Of a DNA stretch of 64,000 bases, positions 55,905-64,000 are shown in pieces. Numbering within the stretch: position 1 is the stretch's first letter; every line of letters begins with the position of its first letter. The notes beneath the pieces were generated by a model. The model was not told where the DNA came from, searched no databases, and saw only the letters and a program-made list of their open reading frames with translations. A program made the translations under genes and the position numbers. The DNA is from Phlebotomus papatasi (Eukaryota > Arthropoda > Insecta > Diptera > Psychodidae). Location of the stretch: positions 42,408,001 through 42,472,000 of the forward strand of contig NC_077222.1 in assembly GCF_024763615.1 (NCBI RefSeq), read 5' to 3'.

Positions 55905-57230
55905 CTTTTACTGCTCGAACTCCTTGGAGAGAGCAGTATATATAATCCCTCGATTTTTTCACCCCCCCCCCCCCCAAATTCTCACCTTCCACCCCCCGAA
56001 GACCACTTTTCTCAACAAATCTTCGCATTTCAGACGATTTCTGAGAAATGTCTTCACGCTGTTGTCCGTCTGTTCGTCCGACTGTCGCCAGCTCTAGAAG
56101 CCAAACAGTAAGAGATAGCGACTTGGGACCTTCGGGGGACGCCCCCATAAGTCGATCTAAGGAGCGTTAACATGCCCCTCATTTGCCCCCCACTTCTCCA
56201 CTTACCCTCCAAAACAATGTTTTGTTGGGATTGCTCGAAAACGCGTCGTGCGATTTTTTTCATTTTTGGATATGTTTTAGAGATTACCCAGGCGGACAGT
56301 TCGTCCATATATGAAAATACCGTTGAATCATTCCTAATAACGGTTTTTCAAGGTCAACTGTTAAAAAGACAATAGAGAGCGCATTTATCAAGCGAATGGT
56401 GTCATGTTTGGGCTCGTTGGAAAGGTCTTGGAATTTCCTACAAAACTGAACCGGTTCCAATCGGTTTTGAATCGGTAATGAACCGGTTCAAACCCGTTAA
56501 ATAATTTTTATATGAAATTTAATTAAATTACTCCTGAGGTATATCTTGGGAAATATTTTGAGTGATTTATAAATCTGTTCAAATCGGTTGTGAACCGGTT
56601 ATTTACCGATAAGTAATTTTTGTTCAAATATAATTTTTATTACTCTTTAAACTATTTTGTAGAATCTTATTGAGTTATTTATGAACCGATTTAAATCGGT
56701 TGTGTACCGTTAAACGGTAAATTATGCGAAAATACTTCTGAGGTATAGCATCTAAGTCACGAATTGGAGCATTTCGCAAAGCCTGGTACACGTTGCCACC
56801 CCTTTTTAGAGATTATCCAGACGAACATTTTGTCTATATACGAAAATACTGTTGAATCATTCCTAATAACGATTTTTCAAGGTCAAAGATTAAAAAGACA
56901 CTAGAGAGCGCATTTATCAAGCAAATGGGGTCATGTTTAGGCTTTTTGGAAAGGTCTTGGAATTTCCTTTAAAACTAAACCGGTTCAATGGGCTCTGAAC
57001 CGATTCATAAGCAATAAATAATTTTTATCCGAAAATCAATTCATCAATTCTATTGCTTTTTAAACAATTTTGGAGAATCTTTTGAATGATTTATGAATCG
57101 GTTCAAATCGGTTGAAAACCGGTAAATGTAAATATGCCAAAGTACTTTTGCGGTATAGCATCTATGTCACGAGTTCGAGCATTCCGCAAAGCCTGGAAGG
57201 CTTTGCCACCCCATTTTTCAAGACTTTCAA
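55905..57230. repeat. Dispersed repeat with poly-C tract, copy 2, followed by a roughly 0.5-kb tandem duplication
   Basis: 55905-56400 matches 34867-35310 (poly-C tract at about 55960-55976, CCGTCTGTTCGTCCG segment). The part starting near 56290 is then repeated about 529 bp further on (GTTGAATCATTCCTAATAAC at 56322 and 56851), each time with the same order: AGAGAGCGCATTTATCAAGC, GGAAAGGTCTTGGAATTTCC, ACCGGTT-rich tail, TAGCATCTAAGTCACGA, GCAAAGCCTGG. The second unit ends about 150 bp from the Rpt1 stop codon. Confidence 0.65.
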
Positions 57231-57385
57231 AATAATTCCTCTGCCAATATCCTTTTAGAACTGTCAAAAGGGTCACAAAGGTCACAAGAACAAACCAAAG
57301 TAATCGATCTTTTTTTACTCAATTGTTTTTTTTATTATCAGTATATTTTAGAAAAAAAATGAAGTGAAATAAACACGAGTTGCAG

Positions 57386-58843
57386 TTAGTTGTAGGTCAT
57401 GTAGCGTGGCGTGGCACTGAATTTTGCGTAGCTCTTGATGACCTTGTTCACTGCCTCCAGGAAATCCTTTTCTGTGGCCACCTTGCGCCGAGCCCGAATG
57501 GCAAACATGCCAGCCTCAGTGCACACTGACCTGATCTCAGCTCCCGTGGAATTGGGACAGAGGCGCGCCAGGAGATCATAGCGAATATCCCGTTCAACGG
57601 ACATGGATCTCGCGTGAATCTTGAAGATGTGAGTCCTGCCCTCGAGATCCGGCAGCCCAAATTCCACTTTTCTGTCCAACCGTCCAGGACGCATGAGGGC
57701 AGGATCGAGGGTGTCTGGCCGATTTGTCGCCATGAGCACCTTGATATTTCCACGGGGATCGAATCCATCCAGTTGATTGATGAGCTCCAGCATTGTACGC
57801 TGCACTTCATTGTCCCCACCAGCTCCATCGTCAAACCTGGCCCCACCGATGGCATCGATTTCGTCGAAGAAGATGAGGCAGGCCTTCTTGGAGCGTGCCA
57901 TCTCGAACAATTCCCTCACCATCCTGGCACCCTCGCCCACATACTTCTGCACCAACTCCGATCCGATCACGCGAATGAAGCAGGCATCTGTGCGATTGGC
58001 CACAGCCCGAGCACAGAGGGTCTTCCCTGTGCCTGGAGGCCCGAACAGCAGCACTCCCTTCGGTGGCTCAATGCCCAGATTCACAAACTTCTCCGGATGC
58101 AGCAGTGGCGTCTCCACAACTTCACGCAGCTTCTCAATTTGCTCCTTGCACCCACCAACATCACTGTACGTGACATCGGGCTTATCTTCCACCTGCATCA
58201 TCGTGACAGTTGGATCAATCTTTGGGGGCAGTGGAATGTGGATTTGATATTTATTCCTATCCACTCCCACCCTCATTCCCTCCTCAATGTCCGTGGGCGC
58301 CACTGAATCTGCCAGATCCACCACAAACTTGGCAAATTGCTTCACATTGATGATGTACTTGGGATCATCGCTGTCAGCATTGATGATCTTGGTGCATCGA
58401 GCCACTTGGAGAGGTTGCTCATTCTGCAGCGTCTGCTTGTCCGCCGCCAGATCCCAGAGTGCCGGCGGTGCCAGTCCTGTGTCACTCTCCTTAATACCAG
58501 TCAACTCATTCACCTGCTTAATTGCCTTCTGGATATCATCCTCAATTTGCTTTATCGCCTTGTGATACTGCCCTTGTCCCTGCAAAGTGAGGTTATGTCA
58601 GCAAAACTACCCCAAAACACCCAGAAAACCCCACCAGGTACTTACATAGGTCTTCAACAGCTCTATATCAGCTTCATCGAGAGCTGTAAATGACCAGAAA
58701 AGATGGAATTTTATGAGAAATCTGCCCATTTGTCAGTATTCGTCAGCAAAACACCATCCAGAACTTTTCTCACCTTTTATTTCCTTCTCTTCCGTATCCT
58801 CACTTTTCACCTTGCGCATATCATCTCCTAAGTGATCAGGCAT
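57386..58843 (-). CDS. Rpt1: 26S proteasome regulatory subunit 7, AAA+ ATPase Rpt1 (PSMC2)
   Basis: Three exons on the minus strand: 58843-58774, 58683-58646 and 58579-57386, with 90- and 66-bp introns. They give 433 residues, the usual length for this subunit. Rpt1 is one of six ATPases in the proteasome base ring that unfold and translocate ubiquitinated substrates. Seen in order: N-terminal MPDHLGDDMRKVKSED start, coiled coil (about 37-65), OB region, Walker A GPPGTGKT (216-223), pore-loop YVG (249-251), Walker B LIFFDE (271-276), and the second region of homology ATNRPDTLDPALMRPGRLDR (320-339) with arginine fingers R333 and R336. It ends PRYMTYN, without the HbYX tail of Rpt2/3/5, as usual for Rpt1. 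The start was chosen because the MPDHL start is typical and the exon phases agree. All catalytic residues are intact. Confidence 0.98.
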
Positions 58844-59414
58844 ATTGATTCACTAGAAATTTTCTACCTATTTGGCGAATTATTGTGGAAATTTTATTAA
58901 TTTCTCTTGCACTGCACTCGAACACCAAAAGATTACAAGCAACTTTTTGAAACGATCTGAAGTTAGGCACAAGAAGTAGACACTCTCTTAAAATTAAGAG
59001 ATTCTTAAGCCGCGGCCAAGCATTCCTATTGCGGCGGCTTACTTATTAATAAATTAAAATTATTGTAAAAATATAACATAATTGTAAAAAAATAATTAAA
59101 TATATTTGTAAAGAAAAATCTTTATTTCTTTGCTAAAACAATCTTTATCCCATAAAATAAATTGTAATTATAGTAATTATATTTATTTATTGTATCTCAA
59201 ATCTGCGGAGAACAGAGAAGATTTAACATCTTGGAAAGAATTAAAAACATAAAAAAAAAGATTATTATTAAATTAAAAAAATGTTCACTTGAAAATTTAT
59301 GTGAAACGTTCTTATGTTTTTTTTTTAATTTATAAGCCTAAATTACAAATAAAGCCAACAATTATTAAATAATAACTAAATGATAATTTAAGACAGGACA
59401 GGAATATAAGTGGC
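58844..59414. other. Rpt1 upstream region
   Basis: The first 150 bp (to about 58990) should hold the Rpt1 leader and promoter; no clear TATA box or other named element was identified. The rest is AT-rich with no gene. Confidence 0.4.
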
Positions 59415-59485
59415 ACGCTCAGAGCAAAAGTGGACCGTTTTAATAGGGATATGCATACAAAGGAGACCACTCTTGCTCTGAGCGT
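59415..59485. repeat. 71-bp inverted repeat (ACGCTCAGAGCAA)
   Basis: ACGCTCAGAGCAAAAGTGG at the left and CCACTCTTGCTCTGAGCGT at the right are inverted copies with one mismatch, separated by about 33 bp. Either a minimal MITE or a cruciform-forming site. Confidence 0.6.
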
Positions 59486-59705
59486 CTCAACTGATATTCT
59501 TTATTTTCTCAATTTTTTTGTCAAAATTTAGAACTGAAAGATAAAATAATTCAGTAAAAGGGTGTGGCCTAATTTTAAATCAGTAACTGTTGTCATAAAT
59601 AAAAATTTGGGAGTAATTTGATGGTTTGGTACTTGCACTCCTCTTTAAGAACAGAAAATCCAAAAAACATATTTAAAAATGAAGTATGAAAACTGACGTA
59701 GTGAC

Positions 59706-60238
59706 TTAACCCTCTAACGGGTAAGACCGCCTCCAGGCGGTCTTCACAAAAATCACATTTACAGCAACAATAAAGGTTTTATTTATTTAAAAGTGCTATA
59801 GTGTTCTCGGTAATAGTCTTATAAACATCTCTTGAAAGTTTGAACTCATTTTGACTCTTCGTTTTGTTGCTATTTCCAGTTTTGTGTGACAGGTCAGAGA
59901 AAAAGCAACAAAAAATATTTGTGCAAAAAAACTCATTTCCAATTTCCATAAAAATACCGATTTAAAGTTATCTGACTAAAATAAATTTATTTTTTACTGA
60001 AAAATATGTCATACTACTTTGCATATTTTATTTAAAAAAATTGAAAAAACTAAAAATATGAATTTTAGAAGCAAAAAGAGTTTCAAAAAAATTTTATATT
60101 TTCTCACCTAGCGCCTATACTAAAAGAGATAATGAAGAATGGATGGTTTTTTCGACTTTATTGGATCATAATTATCCTAGAAAACATTGTTTTAGAACTT
60201 TTTTTCACATATTAAAGAAAACACCGTTAGAGGGTTAA
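59706..60238. mobile_element. TTAA-flanked (piggyBac-like) MITE, copy B
   Basis: TTAA at both ends encloses 525 bp with inverted termini CCCTCTAACGG / CCGTTAGAGGG (the left end has an extra GT). A strong 10-bp-stem hairpin (AAGACCGCCT/AGGCGGTCTT, 59723-59744) sits 13 bp inside the left end only. Non-coding. Confidence 0.8.
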
Positions 60239-61074
60239 ACTTGAAGGCAGGACCAAATGTCCCTTCCGGAAGCGTCAGTGGAAATCGATTCAATCCAGAG
60301 TAAAAATACTCAGTTTCCCAAGGCTTTCGGCGTACTACAAAGGAGATTTTTACTACATAAATTACATTGTACAAAAAAGGGAAAAATCAAGGTGAGCAAA
60401 TCTTTGTACACTTACTGACTCAAACAATTTTGTTCTCTGAAATTTTTTTTTTTTTAAATCCTCATATGGCAATCCAAATAATTACAGTAGACTCTCTAAA
60501 ATTCGGGCATATGGGACCGAAATGTCAGTCGAAAAGAAGTTTCAGCCTACAGACCTGTTGAATCTGTATAGCAGCGAGAATAACTAAAGTTCAAAACTTA
60601 TTTGTTATTGGACTTGAGAAGAGTTCTAACGCCGCAAGACAAAAAAGACACATTTCAGTTTTAAAATTAAACACTTTACCTTTACGGTCAGCATCCTTTT
60701 AGTCTTCTTCTTTCAGGCTGAAAAATAAATCCGATCGCAAGTTTAAAAAAAAAGGTAAATCGATCAATAATGAGTAATTAGGTTTTATAATCTTTTGTTT
60801 TCCCATAACTAAATTGGTTACGATCACGTTTTTATTTTCAAAATCTGAGTTTAACCAACTGTGATTTGATGGAACTAGTTTAATTTTATCTTTTATATCT
60901 TTTTTATGTTCAAAAGCAATTCCTATTTTATTCTCTTCAATTTTTAGTTTGTTCATTATCGCAAAATGAAATATTCTTACAAAGAATTCTTTTGTGTTTC
61001 TAAAAAAATGCTTTATGAAAAAAACAAAAATTTCTTTACAATGAACTTAGGTTCATTGTGATCATTGGATTGAT
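60239..61074. other. Intergenic DNA with a one-ended pogo-like fragment
   Basis: CAGTAGACTCTCTAAAATTC preceded by TA at 60485 resembles the left end of 61862-62185, but no right end follows. An 85-codon minus-strand frame (60956-60699) is open but matches nothing I know. Otherwise AT-rich. Confidence 0.5.
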
Positions 61075-61829
61075 TTAACACTTTAAAACCCAAAAAACAC
61101 TTTAAACCCCTTTTTCTATTATTTAAAAATAGGGAAAAAACCGAAAAACCAAAAAAAACGGGCGTAGAATACACAATTTGGCGTAAAATGCCACCTTTTT
61201 ATATATGGAGTTGGCATCCGAAATGGACATTTGAATGGCTTTTATACTACATAACCTAAAAAATGTTAACATTTTTTTGAATTTTGTCACGATTCGAAAA
61301 TATCGTAAAAAAACATGAAAATATTATAATAATGATTAAAAATTAAGTAATATAAGACCTAGAACTGTTGTATAATGGTACTGTAGAAGAGAAAAATAAG
61401 GTGAAAATTCACTTTACGCCTTGTTTTTCTTTTTCGAATTCCTGTTGGAATTTCACATAAAATTTTCTTAAAAAAAAGCGCAAACTATAATATGAGAATT
61501 GAAAATTTTACAGGAAAATATATTGACATGAGTCGTAAAATCCTTGCCAAATTGCTATGAAAAATTAAATGCAATGAAAATTGGCATTTTGCTACGCAAA
61601 TTTGTAAAAATTCACCTTGGCATTTTTTTGTCATTTTTCAGAAAATTTATATAAAAATGACAAGAAAATGAGAAAATATTTAATGGAAAATTAATTTATG
61701 AGTCCTAAAACTGCTGTTTCGGAACAAAAAGCTATTGAAAAAATGCTTTTCTTGTTGATAATATCAGCGGGCATTTTATGCCAGTTTCGTATTTTACGTG
61801 ATATTTTGGCTCGGGTTTTAAAGTGTTAA
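61075..61829. mobile_element. TTAA-flanked element with CACTTTAAAACCC ends
   Basis: TTAA on both sides. Perfect 13-bp inverted termini CACTTTAAAACCC / GGGTTTTAAAGTG, and a near-copy of the terminus (CACTTTAAACCCC) directly repeated about 19 bp further in at the left. The total is 755 bp with both TTAAs. The TTAA target suggests the piggyBac group, although the CAC start is less usual there. No transposase frame. Confidence 0.7.
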
Positions 61830-61861
61830 GTGTTGTTAATTCGAAGTGCAATATATAATTA

Positions 61862-62185
61862 CAGTAGACTCTCGCTAATTCGGCTCCTTTAAGATCGGGC
61901 TACTTTATAATTCGGGCGGCAGTTAAATTCGAAAAAAGTTTTTTGACATTTTTCAAGTTCGATTATGATTGTCAATAATTTAGCAAATATGCTCAAATTT
62001 GTCATGATTTGTCTTAGCTTTGATGTGATTTTGCATTATTAAGTTAAGAAGTTTTCATGAAATTTATAATGGCAATGAGCATATGAGTATGCAGATGAAC
62101 AAAAAATCGTTGCATTTCAAACAATTTGTTGCCCGAATTTCTCTCTAATTCGGTCCCAAATGCCCGAATTTGGGAGGGTCTACTG
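61862..62185. mobile_element. Pogo/Tigger-like MITE (CAGTAGACTCTCGC ends)
   Basis: 324 bp flanked by TA. The left end CAGTAGACTCTCGCTAATTC and the inverted right end (...GCCCGAATTTGGGAGGGTCTACTG) show the CAGTAGA terminus of pogo/Tigger elements. Sub-terminal CTAATTCGG motifs recur in both arms. Non-coding. Confidence 0.8.
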
Positions 62186-62493
62186 TAAAAGTTCTGCCTG
62201 ACTTTCTGGGAGAACTTTATCATTTCTTAACAGATTGAAGATCATTTTTGAATCTGTATTTTTTATTTTCATTTTTTTATTTTTCACTCATTTTGCTAAC
62301 ATCTGAAAATGTTTAACTTGCCCTTTCCGTAGTATATTCCTCTCAGGCAAATTTGTCTAATTTAGCCGATTTTGGCAGTTATTTTCAAATGTCATCGCCG
62401 CTCTGAAATTTTTTGAATTTGCAGATGCCGCCACTGAAAATGTCTCGGCTCACAGCTTCATTTAAATAGTGAGGTTAGTTCACATCAAGCGCA
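62186..62493 (+). promoter_or_regulatory. Upstream region and leader of the DEK_C-SWIB gene
   Basis: AT-rich to about 62390 and then GC-richer before the start codon. No TATA box or named motif was identified. The leader probably begins within the last 100-150 bp. Confidence 0.35.
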
Positions 62494-63558
62494 ATGGCTG
62501 TCTCCACAGAAAAATTGAGGACGGAAATAAATGGTAAATATTGCTTTTAATTTGTTAAATTATCAAACAAAAATATTGTAAAAGTCTGCTGGGGACTCTC
62601 GATGAGCGATTTGTGCAGAAATTCTGGGGAAATTTTGAGTATTTTATGGCGCAAAATGGACTTTCGCGTGGTCATTGACGCCGGGCGTTGATGTGATTGT
62701 TTTGAAGGACGCTTCACTGAAGTTCTTTGTGAAAAATTGCCTTTTTGAAGGGTTTCCGGGTTGATTTTGGAAAGTATAGCATGGGCATTTTGTTGTAGCC
62801 ATCCTTAAGGATGCAGATCTCTCGGTGATGTCGGCCAAGAAGGTGCGTCAGATGCTGGAAGAGAAGCTGAGTTGTGACTTGGCCGACAGGAAGAAGGAAG
62901 TTGATGGATTGGTGATGGACTTTGTGAATTCCAAGAATGATGGATCCGGGAGTGAGGAGGAGGAAGCTGAATCAGAGGAGGAGGAGAAAACTAAGAAACC
63001 GGCTAAGAGGCCTCCACCCACCAAGAAGCCCGTGGCTAAGAAGCGCAAGGGCGGTTCAAGCGATGAGAGTGGCTCAGATGCCGATGGCGGTGCCTCCGAT
63101 GAGGACTACAAGCCAAAGGGCAAGGGTCGCGGTGCACCCAGGGCAGGGAAGCGCAAGAAGAATGACTCTGAATCAGATTCCGATGAAGACTGGAAGGCTC
63201 CCAAGAAGCCACCCACCAAGAAAGCTGTAAGTTAGACGTCTCTCCGGGGATTAGCTTGAAAGAGCTTTCTAATTAATCTCCATTTCAGGGTGGTCCTGGG
63301 AAGGGCAAAGGTCGTGGTACGGGCTTTACGCGCGCCTACACACTTTCGCCCGAGTTAGCAGCTCTAATGGGGGCAGACTCCCTCCCACGCCATGAGGTGG
63401 TGAAGAAAATCTGGGCCATGATCAAGGAGCGCAACCTCTATGATCCCAAGAACAAGCAGTATGCCATCTGCGACAGCGATCTCCTCAAGGTAATGGGTGT
63501 AAAGCGTTTCCGGACCTTCGGGATGCTCAAGTACCTCCGGGAGCACTTTCTCGACTAG
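62494..63558 (+). CDS. DEK_C and SWIB domain nuclear protein
   Basis: Three exons, 62494-62533, 62799-63226 and 63289-63558, with consistent phase, encoding 245 residues. An N-terminal DEK_C-type helical domain spans about 3-58 (LSVMSAKKVRQMLEEKLSCD, then LADRKKEVDGLV). A low-complexity linker (about 60-160) alternates acidic serine-rich blocks with lysine/proline/glycine-rich blocks and contains nuclear-localisation-like clusters. The C-terminal SWIB/MDM2-fold domain (about 168-243) has the order LSPELAALMGADSLPRHEVV, KKIWAMIKERNLYDPKNKQY, LLKVMGVKRF and a leucine-rich last helix. Proteins with this architecture bind chromatin or act in RNA polymerase I/II activation (yeast UAF30 and chromatin-remodelling SWIB subunits are relatives); the exact role here is inferred. 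The first intron (265 bp) separates a 13-codon exon that completes the DEK_C domain. Confidence 0.93.
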
Positions 63559-63930
63559 ATTGTCGGGTAACTAACACCCAATCTTTCCCACTTCTTCACT
63601 TGACATCCTCAAAGAAGGATGTCAAAATTGTCTCTATATTTTCTTTACGTTTTTTAGAAATGTAAAGTGCTACTTGATGTCCAATTCAGAAATTTTTTAT
63701 TTTTTTCTGAAAAGTCGATTTAATTAAATTTGACATATTTTTTCCTTTTAGCAATTGTTTTTTTTATAAGAATTTTTTTTCTTTCAAACTTGAGTGAAGT
63801 AAAATGAAAAATCTTTGGTAAAAAGTCAATATTAATACAAGATATTCCACGATATTCTTAATCAATTGCATTTTAGTATGATGAGAGTGTAAAGAAAAAT
63901 TACAATTTTCAAGTAATAAAATGACACATT
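63559..63930 (+). other. 3' UTR of the DEK_C-SWIB gene
   Basis: AT-rich, with a perfect 10-bp stem-loop at 63600-63625 shortly after the stop and an AATAAA signal at 63917-63922 followed by A/T-rich sequence, giving a 3' UTR of about 375 nt. The remaining 70 bp of the window show nothing. Confidence 0.6.
63600..63625 (+). other. Stem-loop in the 3' UTR
   Basis: TTGACATCCT and AGGATGTCAA form a perfect 10-bp stem around a 6-nt loop (CAAAGA), 41 nt after the stop codon. Function unknown. Confidence 0.6.
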
Positions 63931-64000
63931 TCGCTTATTCCTTTTGTATCTCTCTTTCCAAAGCCAAATTATTTACTTAGCTTCCTGCAAATTATTCTTT

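Noticed and set aside
57614..58693. Several plus-strand open frames of 90-230 codons
   Set aside because: They are antisense to the Rpt1 coding exon and arise from its GC-rich codon usage. The minus-strand frame has full AAA+ motifs.
62644..62838. Minus-strand 64-codon frame at the first intron of the DEK_C-SWIB gene
   Set aside because: It overlaps the intron and the antisense of exon 2, with no independent support.
1..64000. tRNA or rRNA genes
   Set aside because: I looked for cloverleaf A/B-box patterns and rRNA-like conserved blocks by eye and found none; a covariance-model search was not possible.

Overview
The window is AT-rich eukaryotic DNA from an animal, most likely a dipteran insect. 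The reasons are four multi-exon genes with GT-AG introns, insect-like protein sequences (a 433-residue Rpt1, a TACC protein, an SLC22 transporter, a DEK_C+SWIB protein), introns of 66 bp to many kb, and a very dense load of small inverted-repeat DNA transposons. A nematoceran fly such as a sand fly or mosquito would fit, but the species cannot be fixed from the sequence alone. No bacterial genes, CRISPR arrays, tRNAs or rRNAs were seen.

Layout. 1-16 kb holds no complete gene. It contains transposon debris (a psq-HTH element, a pogo-type MITE with a remnant helix-turn-helix, a decayed LINE on the minus strand, foldback-like and palindromic elements) and candidate upstream 5' exons of the first gene. 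16.4-26.2 kb (+): an SLC22-family (organic cation transporter-like) membrane transporter in six supported exons, 567 aa from the internal ATG, probably longer at the N-terminus. 26.6-52.5 kb (+): a TACC centrosome/microtubule-adaptor gene with two alternative first exons, a disordered acidic middle carrying a 22-residue tandem repeat, and a C-terminal coiled-coil TACC domain; 848 or 850 aa. Its large introns are full of nested MITEs. 57.4-58.8 kb (-): the 26S proteasome base ATPase Rpt1 (PSMC2), three exons, 433 aa. 62.5-63.6 kb (+): a 245-aa nuclear protein with DEK_C and SWIB domains.

The genes are unrelated housekeeping, cytoskeletal and transport functions with no sign of joint operation. 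TACC and Rpt1 converge tail to tail, with a repeat-rich 4-5 kb gap between them. The non-coding part is unusually informative about transposition. It has at least fifteen structurally separate inverted-repeat element types, several with readable target-site duplications (TA, TTA, TTAA), one three-element nest, and one natural empty site. The best candidates for new biology are the repeated VIDL-core motif in the TACC protein, the alternative 5' exons of the transporter, and TTAA-flanked elements that carry a one-sided subterminal palindrome. Exon boundaries were assigned by hand from splice sites and reading phase; no alignment or search was run.
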